Positions 1 through 13,364 of a DNA stretch of 64,000 bases are shown here, piece after piece (position 1 is the first letter of the stretch; each line of letters opens with the position of its first letter). The notes under the pieces are model-generated. The model saw nothing but the letters and a program-made list of their open reading frames with translations. It was not told the DNA's origin and ran no database searches. Source of the stretch: Pardosa pseudoannulata (Eukaryota > Arthropoda > Arachnida > Araneae > Lycosidae). The translations under genes and the position numbers were made by a program. The DNA lies in NCBI GenBank assembly GCA_032207245.1, contig CM063498.1:86684461-86748460 (forward strand), given 5' to 3'.

Positions 1-1100
1 CCCGATTCACTATGTGTTTAGCTATATCTTTAACTACTATACGTAGTATTATAAAATTTTAATGATTACTAAAAATAATTTAGATATATGCATAAATTGT
101 AGTCTGCATATTAATTAATCATGTACGTAAGGATGTATATTATCAAGCATTAGAGCTGATTTGTTTCGTTGCGGGATGCCGAAGAATGAAGCAACTCGCC
201 TTGTTGACAATATACAGTGCCATTATACAATGACAGCCTATGAAAAGTGAAGAAACATTGGAAGAAATAGATAATAATTCTAGATGATGACTATATAGAA
301 ACAAATTAAAGTCTAACCTTAACCAATTAAAGTGTTAATTGTCTTATGATTGTAACTGTCTTAAGAATAAGAAATAAAAAATAAATTTGGATTTTGATTT
401 TATCATAAAACTTTATAACACTCGTGCTTTCTAAATTGACTCGTGTGTTTGTCAGTTATAAAATTTCACTTTAGAATACATTACCATAAAGTGATGTACT
501 GGGATAACCATGACTAATCATCCTTATTTTAATATCTGAGTAAAAAAGTAAAAACCAGAAATTTATGTGAAATGCATACGAAAAATATAATATATCAGTC
601 AATCGAAATCACAAAATTGTAAGTAATAACAGCTAGTTGAAAAAGTGTGAGAGATTGTTTATTGGGATTATTTCTACTATTTATCTTTTCAAGAATATTG
701 GTCTAAAAGAACATAAAATTGCTATATATTATTTTATTACCTAGCCTTTTATTAACTAACGTTATTAAGAAGCGATTTTTTAATCATGTTTTGCAACAAG
801 TTAATATTGGAAAATCGCATTATAGCATACTTAGAATACAATAATATATACTAAATATTACAATACAGTTATTTCTAGTAAAGAAAATCATGATTTTAGC
901 AAGTCTAAATTCATATCTAAAGCTGTTTCTTTAGCCTTGATTAAAGATTAAATCCAAACGCATAATATACTTATTTTTTATGAGGACAAATTATGAATTG
1001 AAATCGTGTTTTTACACTGTCATCAAATAAGAGCACTAGGATTTAATTGGCTAATATCGTAACTTATGAAACCAAATTAAAAATGCAGAAAATGTTTGAA
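1..1100. other. A+T-rich sequence, nothing recognised
   Basis: No open frame, RNA gene or clear repeat was seen here. It lies downstream of the mas gene's 3' end. Confidence 0.5.
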
Positions 1101-1119
1101 AAATTATTCAGTAAGAATC

Positions 1120-2060
1120 TTATGATCCAATTATGTTTATTGCAATGCAAGATAGCAGTAATAAACAAAACTATCTTTCAAAGCTCCTTTTAAAAATGAG
1201 CACATAGTGCTACAAAGCAACACACACATGTTACAACACAGGGATACAAAGGTTTAAATTAGCTCAGTAAGTTATAATATTATCTACTTTTTCCTGCAGA
1301 TTATTAAAATTATGTCATGGAACACCGATTGCTGACCACTGCACTGGAACAAGAATTAAAGTTCGTTTATCTACACGCAATGGTTCTCAAACTTTTTGAA
1401 GTTTGGAGATGCATTTAAAATATAAATTATTCCGAACGGCTACGTTGTATGAAAATTGTTGAGAAATAGCATCGTTCGGATGAAGTCGAGATGAAAATTG
1501 TATGAAAATTATGAGAAATACTTTACGGAGAAGTCAACTATTTTAAAGAAATTTTGCTATAAAATATATAATTAGAAATAATTTTTGAAAATGCCTTATT
1601 TAGTAATAATCATGTGCATCTCATTAAGCGATAAATCTTAATTTGTTGTGAAAATTAAGCTTACTATTATCATTCATTAAGAATTCCACTAGCCAATTAC
1701 GTTTAATAGTGACTGTTAGTTATGCAGTGTAGGATAGCAGTAATCAACAGAACTATTTTTTAAAGCTCACTGTATAAATGATGTCAATTATGGGGTGCGT
1801 TACAGTTCAACAACAAAGGATACAAAGGTTTAAATGAGCGAAAATTCAATTCAGTCAAATAATATCAACCAAATTAAAATTATATCTGAATTTATTTGGA
1901 AATTATTAAAATTACTTCATGGGCTATCGATTGCCGACTGTTGCTTTGAATCAGAAATTAAAGTTCGTTTATCTTACACAGTTTTTCTCAAACTTTTTGA
2001 AGTCGGATTCCATTTAAATTTCTACAATTGTAGGCTTACTATATGCAAATTGGTGAAAAA
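1120..2060. repeat. two diverged copies of a repeat about 600 bp apart, with hAT-like ends
   Basis: The block at about 1,140-1,410 recurs at about 1,720-2,005: gatagcagtaat, ggatacaaaggtttaaat, ttattaaaatta, attaaagttcgtttatc and tctcaaactttttgaagt appear in the same order. The ends (aatggttctcaaac at about 1,380; agtttttctcaaac at about 1,980) resemble hAT terminal repeats. The 78-codon open frame in the second copy is not convincing as a gene. Confidence 0.55.
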
Positions 2061-2514
2061 TATTTTATAATAAAGTCAAATGTTAGAAATAAATTATGCA
2101 TATAAAAATACTAGGAAACAATGACTCATTTGTAATATTGCCACTTCATATTAAATATAGCAATAACGGGTAATCTTCACTTTTTAACCGAAACTCATAT
2201 AATTTTCATTATTTTTACGAGAAATCCAGGACTTTTTTTTCTTATTTAACTTTTTCTCTTCTCCAGAATAGAGTTCTTCATTATCACGTTTCTTTTAAAG
2301 AAATAAAGCCTTTTCTTTGTATGTATTTTTCTAAAATTAAGTAATAAGTGCAAAATATATACTGGCAATATTTCAAGTATAAGTAATCTACATAACAAAA
2401 ATAGTACATCAATTACCAGTGTCTATCACATATACACTGATTGTCAAATCAAGGCTTTCAGCGTATTTAAAAAGCAACTTAGAGTATTTGCCATATTCAC
2501 CGAAATTATTGTTC

Positions 2515-3035
2515 AAGTGTCATGCACAAGTTGTCGAGGAATACTAACAACTTTCTGTGGGCATTACCAAAAAGTATTTACAGCGTTATTATGGCTCAGT
2601 CATCGCTTCTTAATTTGTGAAGTCGTACTAACCAAGTTCTCTACATGTAAAAATATCTATAGCCTTATTACAGGCCAATAGATGGCTGACCAAGTTGTCG
2701 AGTCATACTAACAACCCTCTTTACAGGTTTTATCAAATACTATCTGCAGACTTCTTACGGACCAGTCATGGCTACTCAATTTGTTAAATCGTTCTAACAA
2801 AGTTCTCTACATGTAAAAAATATCTATAACCTTATTACGGATCAGTAGATGGCTGATCAGGTTTCGAGTCGTATTAACAGAGTTCTCTACATGTGTTTGC
2901 AAAATATATAGACAGCTTAAGTACGGGCCAGTAGATGGCTGCCCAAGGTGTCAAGTCATACTAACAACTTTATTTACACGTGTTAGCAAATACTATCTAC
3001 ACCTTTATATTACTGGTCAGTAGATGACTGTTTTT
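2515..3035. repeat. tandem repeat, unit about 80-90 bp, about six diverged copies
   Basis: The phrases ggccagtagatggctg, aagttgtcgagtc, atactaacaa and ttctctacatgt recur in order at about 2,620, 2,700, 2,787, 2,865 and 2,955. Copies are 75-85% alike by eye. It adjoins the hAT-like fragment ending at 3,212. Confidence 0.75.
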
Positions 3036-3212
3036 TTGCCAGGAAAACCATTGTTGATTAGCGTAATGATAATCTGATGACAAAAGAAGGAAATAGCTGT
3101 AATGGGTGTAATAGAATAGTTAAATTTATGTTTATATTTCTCGCGAATTCCATACGACGCCCTTGAAAGTCTTTTAAGGTGCCCTAGAGCACTCTTCGAG
3201 AACCACTGATCT
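3036..3212 (-). mobile_element. fragment with hAT-like terminus
   Basis: Read on the minus strand from 3,212, the sequence begins CAGTGGTTCTCGAAGAGTGC, which fits the consensus hAT terminal inverted repeat CAGtGGTTCTCAA. No matching second end or target duplication was found, so this is probably a truncated copy. A 70-codon antisense frame runs through it without recognised similarity. Confidence 0.4.
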
Positions 3213-3239
3213 AACATGCTTTCATTCAAGTAATGGTAA

Positions 3240-5500
3240 TTTCAAAATCATACTTCATCATTCTATTTCATTCTATTTTTGAAAGAACTTGTATTCCGTT
3301 CAAGTTTCATGTCTGAAAAATTTTATACGCATTTTATGACATATTTTTGGGGAATTGTCTTCCGTATTTAAAATATCTGGGCCTAGGACACAGATGTTTC
3401 GAAAAAAATAAGATTTTAATATTTTTTTAGCTTAAATTTTAAAACTGTCAAATCTTCAAAATTAACCATTTAAAAAAATTTCTAAGCATCTCTAGAGATT
3501 TTGATACTATCACATTTCTATATCTATTTTTTTGTACTATATCTTAACTGGAACAAAAGTTATTGTGAATTAAATTATTTGTACTATCTGTCACTATCAT
3601 ACATAAACTTTGAAATTTTTTTTTCCGATTTCATTTCCGTTATTTAGATTCTGCATATAGTCATTAACAAATCACTCTTATTAGCTTTATGAAAAGCCAT
3701 GCAGTTATGTAAGTACATATCAATTAAGCCTTAAAAATCAAACAATTTAATTATAGTCATTATACTTTTAAAACTTTGAATTCTTAATGGTAAAAATTTA
3801 GGCTATTTTCCTATTCAACAGGATTTTTATGTAAACATATTTATACTTGGATGTTCAATAATATGTATTATAAAGACATATTGTTAGCAATTATGTTTGA
3901 AAAAGAAATTGTATAGTAAATTTAAAATATTTTTCTTTACTAAGTCTCTCTCTAATTTGTTTACATTCTAAAACAAAAAGTTAAGAGAAATCTTTCTAAA
4001 ATTATTCTTCTAAATAAAGGACATTATCTTTAACAGTAAAGATTTGATGTTTCAACTTATATATCTAACAAAATTTTCAGTTCAAAAATTATCTTAGATA
4101 TTTTAAAACATTTGCTGATACAGCTAATTTTTATTAATTTTTTGACTCATCATTAGTCTTTAGCCCCACATTTAATGATACAGAATTCTTAATATAGAAA
4201 TGGCGCAAACTAAATGTTTCTACGATAATGATGTATAAAATATTATTTTTTCATGTTATGCTCACTGTACATGCCTTACTCGGTACCATGAATATATCTT
4301 AATTAATATTTATCTTTAGCTAATATTTTGCAATCATTTTCTTGCAAATGTATAAGGAATGTTTTAAAAAAGTGAGAAAATTTTTGAAAAATTTTCAAAT
4401 TAAATATAGATTATTTTACATGGATATATTAAATATTGACTCAATAGGATTTATTTTACTATAATAGCTATTAAAATCTTTGCTAATATATATTCACAAA
4501 TCATTATGACAAATTAATTTAATATGGATTTATTATTAAAAAGAGAAAAACTTTTTAAAGTCAGGGATTTAAGAGTCATATTAAAGCTTATATTTTGGAA
4601 ATTTAGATTACGTTGTTTAGATATTTTATGCTCTGAATGTACAATAACGATGCCTTAGAGTAAAATTATACAGCCATTGGAATATTTAGTGGTGCCATCT
4701 AACGGGATAATTTGACGCGATATTATGTAAACTTATTTGCAACGGTAGCTTTTAATTTTTTTCTACCGTTTAAAGAATATATTCGTACAACTTTCTATGT
4801 TCTTATATATAGGTAAAACTTTCTATGGAAAGCATTCGTTTATTTAACCTCTCAATAAAGCAATTTATACAATTGATTTGCAGTTTTTAAAATTATTTTG
4901 AAGCATATTTTTGTAACTTACTTTTAAGCTTTTTCAACTCGACTTTTCATCATTAACATCATTAATACTTTCATTATTAGTAAGACTAATTTATCTTTCG
5001 ATATTACCTCATAAACATTACACATACACTGAACTTAAAAAAAAGAAAATGTTTTAAAGTATTAATGAATTATAACCAATCGAGTAATTAAGTGCAAAAA
5101 ATTCAAGAGAAAAAAAAATAAAATTTCTATCATAAATGCCATTAAATTTATTTCTAAGTTAATATATTTATAGTACTTTGATTGAATGCTAGTGATTCTG
5201 AAGATTATTATAACACTCTTGACTCCTAAGGTGTGGTGTAGCTAAAATCAGTTTTCATCCTATAGCTTTTATTGGATAAAAATAAAAGATTATTTCATGA
5301 TCTAATAAAGACTCTGAAATATACTGCAATAATTTATTATTTTACATAAAAGCTGTAATAAGCTACTTACTACTTTTTCTGCTCTAACAGTAAAACTCTG
5401 ACCTTTGAACTACTCACTTCCGGGGGTTATTTAACTCTACTTCTAAAGACTTCATAAAAAAAGGAAAAAAAACTGTTTTCGAAACCTAAAAATCTGATCT
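3240..5500. other. A+T-rich intergenic sequence, nothing recognised
   Basis: Homopolymer-rich, with no open frame of note and no repeat structure that I could see. Confidence 0.5.
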
Positions 5501-5539
5501 TTAAAGCAAATTAATGATTGTTGTAAGGAGTTTGGACCC

Positions 5540-7650
5540 ACGAGCTGTTTTTGTAGATGTGCACCTTCACTATATCTGCAAAATCGACCCCATTGACCTT
5601 AACATCTGGTGTTCCTTAGGGGTAATAGAAGCCGTCCGGCTAAGTGGTATAACGGCGTGATTTTGCGGTGTGTTGACATCAAAGAACTTTGCTTTGAGAG
5701 GTGGACTTCGCTTGTGTGAATACAAAAGGATTGTTTTCCCCGGCACCACGATGTCTACACTGTTGTGCCCTATAGTAGAGGAACAATATACCAGACAACC
5801 CGGCACCTTCACTGACAGCCAAAAATATGATAATTGGAATGACAAAGGATTTGCCGCGATTTGGATGTAGCCGCTAAGAATTACAGGGACCCCGGGTTTG
5901 CGACGGATGATTATTTAACCCGGACCAATCCAGTTGTTCGAAGGTGAGGTCATCGCTAGGTGATCTAATAATGAAATTGTGGGTGAGGCCCCTCTCTTAG
6001 AGGACCTTCCCCCTAGAAAGAGACGAGAGAAGATCTGTATTTTAGAGAAGTTAGTTAGCTAACAACCAGCTAATTCAGGGGTCGCCTTGACCAGTTTCTC
6101 TACCAGAGAGTTTTTTTTTGCTATAATCCCACCTTGGGATCTTTTCTTTAAAGAGTAGCCCGCTTCGGCTAACTCGGAGGTCGCCTCGACCAGTTTCTCC
6201 ATCGGAGAGTTTTATTTAGCGAAATCCCGTCTTGGGATATATGTCTTGCTGAGATTGAAACGATACCCTGGGCATTGGGTTTCCTTTTCTAATATAATCC
6301 TCTTCAGGATTGTTTGCATTTTTCCTTCGGAACTCTAACTGTGCTTTGAAATCCTACCAGTACTTCAGTGAACTCTCGCGAGAGCTACCAAATTGTTTCT
6401 TCAGTCGAATCACCAATATTTCGGCAGAGACTGATTTTCGTTTAGTTTAGGTACCCGTCTCTAATCAGGCCTACGTGTACTAATCACTTACCTGTGATCG
6501 GAAATTGTTTTTATTTGTGTAGTTGTGAAATGATGTATATAGCAGAAGTGTAAATAAATTTATTAATCAAGATACACCTGATTCTTCCTTGTGTTACCTA
6601 AAACAGGGACCAGATACGTTACAGTGGGCTAATAAAGTTTTTCGAGTGTGTTGCTATTTTTTAGGGCGGCAGTGCATTTAAAAAAAGGATTGTTTTTTCG
6701 GAAGGGATCAAGTTTTCAGAAGCTGACCCCCCGAAGTAAGCAGGGAGGAACTGCTGGCAGTTGAGTCGAGGAGTCCATGTAGAGCCTGCGTCCTGAAGGG
6801 ATCTTTCTGGTTGGAGTGAGAGAAGGCAACGCCTGTTTTGATATGTGGAGCCGCTCGTCCACTTTATCTGGTTTTGTTCAGGCTGTGGGACGCAGAGAAT
6901 GTTTTTGTTATACCTTTAATGTTTTTTCAGTCTTGTAAATAAATGTTATTTGTTTTCTGTTATCCTCGCCAAGCGGTTTGCGATGTTTCTACTTCCGATT
7001 GTAAGTCATACCCTAGTCATTTTGTCTATGACTTCGCATAGGTCTCGTATAAGGAGCAGGTATGGAGACGAAACGACCAGCCTCAGAGGATTAAACTTAA
7101 CAACTGTTCATTTATTTAACAAAAAGGAAACGTTTTAAATAAAACAAATCAACTGAATGTAGATGCAACCTATTGTCCACAGAGGAGATCACTCTAGACA
7201 ACCTGCTTATCTCAAAGTTCAGCTGGGAGTCCCCTCCCGTTTCTTTTTTTATAAGCAGGAAACCTCAGTTTTAGGGGAGATTGATAGCCCCCACTTTTTT
7301 ACCTTTGTCCTTGGAGTAACCGAAACACCCTTTGGTGCCCAGCCGACGCGGTAACACAAAACACAATTTCTTTTCTCTGTCGGTGCGTTGAAAAAAAGGC
7401 ACACTTGACACCTCTAATCGTCCGTGCGTCAAAAAGACCATTACCGGTACAATACTGCCGTTTTCAGTTGTTCAAAAGAATAAACGTTCGCCCTACCACC
7501 GACAGAGACGGACGCGACTCTTACATTGTCCCTTAAGTTTCGGAAGTAATTAAATGCAAACCAGCGACAATCTACGAACATAAAGAATTCTTGTTGCACT
7601 AAAGTAGGCGGGCAGGTCACGCGCTAGCATAGCACCAGAGCAGTGCTGTT
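5540..7650. mobile_element. GC-richer island, probable LTR-element remnant; possible LTR at 5,866-6,623
   Basis: This 2-kb block is clearly richer in G+C than its flanks. The part from TGTAGCCG at 5,866 to CGTTACA at 6,623 begins TGT and ends ACA, as LTRs do. It contains a poly(A)-like aataaa at about 6,553 and an internal duplication (gtcgcctNgaccagtttctc at about 6,081 and 6,180). Near 5,633-5,655, ggctaagtggtataacgg resembles a pol III A box. No target duplication or gag/pol frame was found. The short open frames (60-66 codons) show no recognised domain. Confidence 0.35.
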
Positions 7651-7654
7651 GCAG

Positions 7655-8590
7655 TTATATTTTCCAAGGCAGGGAATTTACCTTTATTAATAACAGTCAC
7701 CATACAAAGGCTTTGATTTTTGTTGCTCTTTTCAATGTGAGAGCATTTCATTCCCTGGTAAATTTAACAAGTTCTTATCTAACCCACGGATTATTGCTCA
7801 TTGATTGGGAAATTCACTTCATCTCTTAAGTTATGAAGGGACTGTCTACAAGGAAATTCTTTATGGTACAACCTCTGGGTTGTAAAGACACACATTAGTA
7901 GAGGTTTTCAAAATCACCCAACTGGACGTTTGGTCTAGGCTGATAAATATTTACTCATTTAGGTTCAAATTAACACTGTCCAGAAATCGGATCTGGAAGA
8001 AATATCGGTTATTATCACATACAAAATACAAATAGGATTCAAAATCCTTTAAAATAAATTTTTATATTTTAAAAACAAAATATTCTTCCCACTTTAAAAA
8101 TTAGTACTTTCTTCATTTTCTTAAATTCCCAATTTTTCTCGCCTGTAAATTATTCATTCAATACTTTCTTGTCTGCCTGCTTGTTTATAGACCAGAAGTC
8201 AGCATTTCTTCTTTTAAGTATCATATCCCCTTTGGTGTGTTTAAAAACTCTTCACTCTAAAACTCTGGTATAACACCGCCATAGAAAAATTTCTCCAATT
8301 TATTAAACTGGAAAAACTAATCCTGATAAATGACCAACTCCCTATTCAGCTTCATAAGAAGAATATATTGTGATATCCAACCCCTTCTCCAATTTGGCTC
8401 TTTTTACTCTACAGTATTCTTTGAATCTCTTTAAGGCATTTTGGTTCGAATTCTTAGTTATCATTGAATCAATAAGACCTAGTTTCAGTCAGAAAAGAAA
8501 TGCTATCAAAAACATTTGTCTTTTATCTATATATAACAGACCAAGAGTTTCTTACATTTCAAGTTGTTCATCCTTGAAACTCTCCGTTTA
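7655..8590. other. unassigned sequence upstream of LINE relic
   Basis: It has intermediate base composition and may include decayed reverse-transcriptase sequence belonging to the following RNase H relic, but I could not read a conserved motif in it. A 73-codon plus-strand frame at 8,370-8,591 is unassigned. Confidence 0.3.
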
Positions 8591-9230
8591 ATATCGGTAA
8601 TGACAGTTCAAAATCAGAAGAAGGTGTAAACGTTGTTTCATCATTTTCGTTTAGAAGCTTAGCTCTCGACTGAATCATTCTGTCACCATATTCCTGGCTG
8701 AACTTAATTTTATAGAGGAGGCTTTAAATTAGCTATTAGCACCTCGCATTGAGGCTACTGTTTTGCTCATATTCAACAAGTTTTTCAAGCCTCAAAACTA
8801 TTCAAAAATTTCATCAAAGAAATTATGAGAAGCAACAAATTAAAAAAGTCATTGAATTATGGGATTATACCTTATGGAAATACCAAAGGGAATAAAATTA
8901 CTAATGCCCTCAGCGAAAGTGCAGCCAAAAAACCTTTAAAAATGTATGTACCTCGTCCACCCTCATTTATGAAATAATATCTGAAATCCCTCATCCTATT
9001 TGAGTGGCAACCCTTTGGTTATTCAAAAACTGCTCTTTGTTCTTTTTCTACATGTTTTTAGAGCGTTTATTGGATTCTCCCCCGATAAATTGTTTTTCAC
9101 CGTCCCTTTCTAACCCATCTTACACACTTCAACTTAACATTCAAAACGATAAAGGTCTAAGATCAGCATATCCTACTCACTTGGTTACTCATTTCCTTCA
9201 AAATTTCATCTAAGAAAATCAAAGTTAGGT
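8591..9230 (+). pseudogene. decayed LINE with RNase H domain
   Basis: In broken frames the plus strand reads NDSSKSEEGV at about 8,597 (compare TDGSK-x-x-GV), AELNFIEEALN at about 8,697 (compare the AEL-x-AI-x-x-AL helix with the catalytic Glu) and GNTKGNKITNALSESAAK at about 8,875 (compare GNE-x-AD-x-LAK). They occur in the order and spacing of the RNase H domain of I/Jockey-type LINEs. Several stops and frame changes show it is dead. The 69-codon frame at 9,004-9,213 would lie beyond the RNase H domain. Confidence 0.55.
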
Positions 9231-9253
9231 CCTGATATATTTATCCTCTAGTT

Positions 9254-9816
9254 CAGAGGTTTTCAACATGAGATCCTTGGACCGTAGGGTTCTCTGAAAC
9301 TTTGACAAGGCAAGTGATCCGTATTTACTTAATTAAAGTGCCAAAATTTGTGTAAAATTTTAATTTCTATAAAAGATTGAATTTTTAAAGGCAGTTTACT
9401 TGTAAAAATACATTTAAATAAATATTTTGTAAGAGTACATAGAATATATAAATTTTATAGAATAACAATCTTAATTACGTTAAAGTGCTTCAATGCATTA
9501 ACAGAAGCCTATTTTGTCGCATATCAATCTCCATTCATTTTGCCACTGCTTGCCTGTTTCCTAAGATACTAACGTTACTGTTTATTCTGGAGTAAAGTCC
9601 TTGGGTTTCAGCATATATTCCGTACTATAAACCAAACCAAAATATTGTTTTTTTTTTTTTTATTCATTGAATATATTTTAGTATAGCAAAAAAACCTGAA
9701 TATGATAAAGCTTTGGTAGTCTATTTTTTTTCTGCTCTATGATCAAGTGGTTCCTTTAAAAAAAAAATGATAAGCTCAAAGGGTTCCCCAAAGTGTTAAA
9801 AGACTGAATACCACTG
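9254..9816. mobile_element. non-autonomous hAT element with 8-bp target duplication
   Basis: The left end CAGAGGTTTTCAAC and right end (read inverted) CAGTGGTATTCAGTC form imperfect terminal inverted repeats. The flanks CTCTAGTT at 9,246-9,253 and CTCTAGTT at 9,817-9,824 are a perfect 8-bp direct repeat, the hAT insertion signature. There is no coding capacity in 563 bp. Confidence 0.85.
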
Positions 9817-10255
9817 CTCTAGTTTATTTCTAATAAAATATTTCATTTAAAAGGGTACTACTTTATTTATTGAATGAAATTCAAAGGGTTTTTCAAAGTG
9901 TCAAAAAGTGCAATACCCCTGATCTAGTTTATATCTAAGTACTTTATTTAAAGGAGTACTACTTTATTTCTTGAATTAAGCTGAAAGAGTTTTCCAAAGT
10001 GTTAAAAAATCGAATACCCCTGCTCTACTTTATTTCTAATAAAATACTTTATTTAAAGGGTTACTACTTCTTGAATTTAAAGAATTACTGTTTTTTGAAT
10101 TAAGCTTAAAGAGTTTCCCGAAATGTTAAAAGACTGAATACCCCTGCTCTAGGTTATTCTAATAAAATACTTTATTTCTTGAATCAAGCTTAAAGGGTTT
10201 CCCAAAGTGTTAATAGATTGAATATCCCTGCTCTAGCTTATTTCGAATAAAATCC
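9817..10255. repeat. tandem array derived from the right end of the hAT element
   Basis: About four further units of roughly 100-120 bp follow the element. Each repeats the target site (ctctag-ttatt-taataaaatactt), a variable middle, and the element's right terminus (aaagNgtttcccaaagtgttaaaa...gaatacccctg). The unit therefore consists of target duplication plus element end. Confidence 0.75.
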
Positions 10256-10279
10256 TTCATATAAAGTGACACTACTTGG

Positions 10280-11105
10280 TTTCTTGATTTCAGCAAAATC
10301 AAAATCCAATCACGACGAAAGGTTCAGTTAATAAAATGTTAAATTACTTAAAATCAACCTTTTATTTATTTTTGTAAATTCTAAATAGTTATTGCTTTTA
10401 TTTATCCAAATTTTGGCTCCCTCTAATAATTTTAGAGTTCTCAATAATTGTAAATTAAGATAGTCAAGTTATTTTGGTATTAATGTAATTCGTTTATTTA
10501 AAAACGATAGGGATATACTGACAATAGTTTTGTGTCCAGATCCGAAATTTTAACATTATGCATGCTAGGGTTAAAAACAAATACATTTATAAATATAGAT
10601 TAAAATAATACTTTTGGACAAATTTTTATTATGAATATAATGGGATTTTCATTCTATTATAAAAACGTATTTACTTTTTCATTAAATATAAATTACCTTA
10701 CTAACTAAAAAAAAAGTAGATCGGTGGGCTAAATATTTAACTAAAATCCGATTTCCCAATCAATATCATTTCAATATTCTGGAAAACAAACATACTTTAC
10801 GTAAAATAGTATAAGGTTATAAAGTAAAATGTAAATAAACTAATGAGAATTGTAAAACTATTGTGAATGATATGGGTACTTAGTAATTGTCTTAAAGAAC
10901 ACACAAGTGAAAAATATTTATTAACTTCATAAAGTACATAGTATTTACAATAAAGACATAGCAAGATTTTGAATTATCTTCTATGAATGAAAATACATTC
11001 TGAACTGCTTAGAAACAATGAAGATTACTTCTAGCAAATATATATTTCTGTAGTGTAAAAATAAATTTCATTATATGTTGTTATGATTTTTTTACTAACA
11101 GTTAC

Positions 11106-11144
<39 letters not shown>

Positions 11145-12480
11145 CTTCTAAATACAAAATAATTTATGAATTCTGACTGAAATTAGTTAACTCTATAAAC
11201 TAAATATATAAATAATCTAAAAACCCTTATTTACTAAAATTAGCAAAAATATTTTGTAAATATTAAATTTCTAAAAGTATTATTTTCTGTACAATTTAGT
11301 CAAAGTCAATATAGTTGTGATAGAAAAAATAAAAGAGATATCAATGGATAAAATGTAAATATCATATGTAAACAACCAAAATATGTATTCTAAAAGGGAT
11401 TACATTAGAAAATGCATATTTTAAGATATAATTTGTAAATATTAACAAAAAAAAATGGTGTTAAAATTATGTAAAGATTTAAATCAGAAGTTATTGGTAT
11501 AAAAATTTAAAATAAAATCACAAAAAATAAACATCAGTATTAGAGGGAAGTTAAACTTTTTCTATATTACACAAGTTCTATATTTTAGATGAATTTCATA
11601 AATTTGTTAATGAAAGCTATCATACTCTAAATACTATTTAATTTATATATTTTAAATCATAAATCCTTTTTTTTAATTTATTTAATGTTATTCAGAGAGT
11701 ATTGTATTCTTTTAAAAGAGTATATAAAGGATTTACAGTAATTGCAATTTAGTACTTAATAAAACAAAAATATGAAAAAGTATTGGTAATATTACGCTAC
11801 CATAAACAATGTGACAATATTAGGTGTATAAAATCATATTTAAGGCATACAGTAAAGTTAGTATTTTTAAGCATACTAAATGAGGTAAAATTGTAAATAC
11901 AACTATACAAAAATTTTTACATAAAAAAAGCATTTCACAAAATGAGATAAAGAAAACACTAAAAATTGTATCACAAAAAAGAGAACACTTTTGAAAAAGG
12001 CGTAAAATAATTTTAAGAGAAATTATAAAGCACAATTTCAATCTTGTGTTAAAATAAATCTGATAAAAATGATAGTGTAAATAATCATCAAAATAAATAT
12101 TAATCACTCATACTGAAAGGTAAGAGTTGCAATTATATCTAGAGATTTTTTTTTAATTCATGAGTTAATGTTGCTCAAAAGACTTGACAGTTTACATAAT
12201 GCATAATTAAATGAAAAAGACATATAAGCAATAATGGTTAACAAAAACTTAGCAGGGAGTAAAACTAGATCAAAACTAAATGAAAATGATATATTTAAAA
12301 TAAATATAACAGTCTATATAGTCGTAAATAAATAGCAAGGTGATTTTTAAAATAAAATCTCCAGTTAGATATTCATATCAATTCAGTTTACATTCAGTAC
12401 TTTTTACGCATTTATCACCCACAGTAAAATTAAAAGTATTGCATGAGTAAAAAGTACTAATGTATCAGAATTATTTTGCC
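10280..12480. other. A+T-rich region downstream of mas; includes (TA)n at 11,109-11,139
   Basis: Very A+T rich, with a short TA dinucleotide tract. The mas 3' UTR must lie in the upper part of this interval. The 95-codon antisense frame at 11,820-12,107 is low-complexity and Phe/Leu/Ile rich, and is not credible as a gene. Confidence 0.5.
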
Positions 12481-12621
12481 CTCTCGGACACTTCAAAGTC
12501 TTAATTATAACGTCAGCCCATGGATCAGATTCTTGATGAAGCGACGATGGGAAGCATTTGTTCTGTGGTCTTCATGGACTTTCTATTGAGGATATTTATA
12601 ATGAGAATGGGAGTATATGCA

Positions 12622-12786
12622 CTAGTTGTTGACGCTGATGATTTGATTGATCCAACCGATATAAGACGAGACTTTGACGTAGACTCCTGGTACATTTTCT
12701 TTCCCGCAGCCAAATCCCCAAGACACCAAGCCAGTTAATTCGTAATAACCTTCATTCACGCAAGTCAAAGGACCTCCGCCGTCGCC
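12622..12786 (-). CDS. mas: mas terminal exon: GDGGGPL (Ser195 replaced by Gly), stop
   Basis: The last coding exon follows acceptor tttcag at 12,787 and has 54 codons plus TAG. It begins GDGGGPLTC, so the nucleophilic Ser of GDSGG is Gly. This is the hallmark of Masquerade and predicts loss of proteolysis. It continues YYELTGLVSWGFGCG, PGVYVKVSS and ends YIGWINQIISVNN, the characteristic C-terminus of the family. The antisense open frame over this exon is a shadow. The 3' UTR was not delimited: the sequence below 12,621 is A+T rich and no poly(A) site could be chosen with confidence. Confidence 0.95.
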   Translation of the reverse strand, partial: GDGGGPLTCVNEGYYELTGLVSWGFGCGKENVPGVYVKVSSYIGWINQIISVNN

Positions 12787-13364
12787 CTGAAATAAACAAT
12801 ACCAGTAATTAAACATTGAGAAGCATTTAAGGCAGTAGTGGAGAAGCTATAAGCTACGGATCAAACATTGACCCACGAAACGTTTTTAAATCCGCTACTC
12901 ATTCAATTTTATAAACTTTTTATTTGATTGAAGCTGACGATACAGATATATATCATTATGATTATGCCATAAAGATAAAACAAATATAGAAATAAAACAA
13001 TAATGCAATAGAATAGAATCTACAATAAAATTACACAAGAATAATGAAGATAGATAAATCTTAAAACATTAAAAGGACAGAATAGGATAAAGTCTGCAGA
13101 TTGACTAAAAGGTCTTTAGTTTTCCAGTAATCGCGGAAAAATACTGGTCTGAGAGGGATCTGAGCAAATGAGATGTCCAGCATTAACCTCACCATTGTAA
13201 CAAACGGAACAAGCAGGACTATCAGCAATATAATATATATGAAGATGTGAATATTAGCAGTCAGGCATTGCATTCAATTTTATAAACCTACTAGACGATC
13301 CGACAGACTTTGACCTATTTTAACGCTGTAAATCCAAAAATTGTAAAAAGGTTTTTAAATATGT

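Noticed and set aside
12520..12738. 72-codon plus-strand frame
   Set aside because: Antisense shadow of the mas terminal exon, which has an exact family match on the minus strand.
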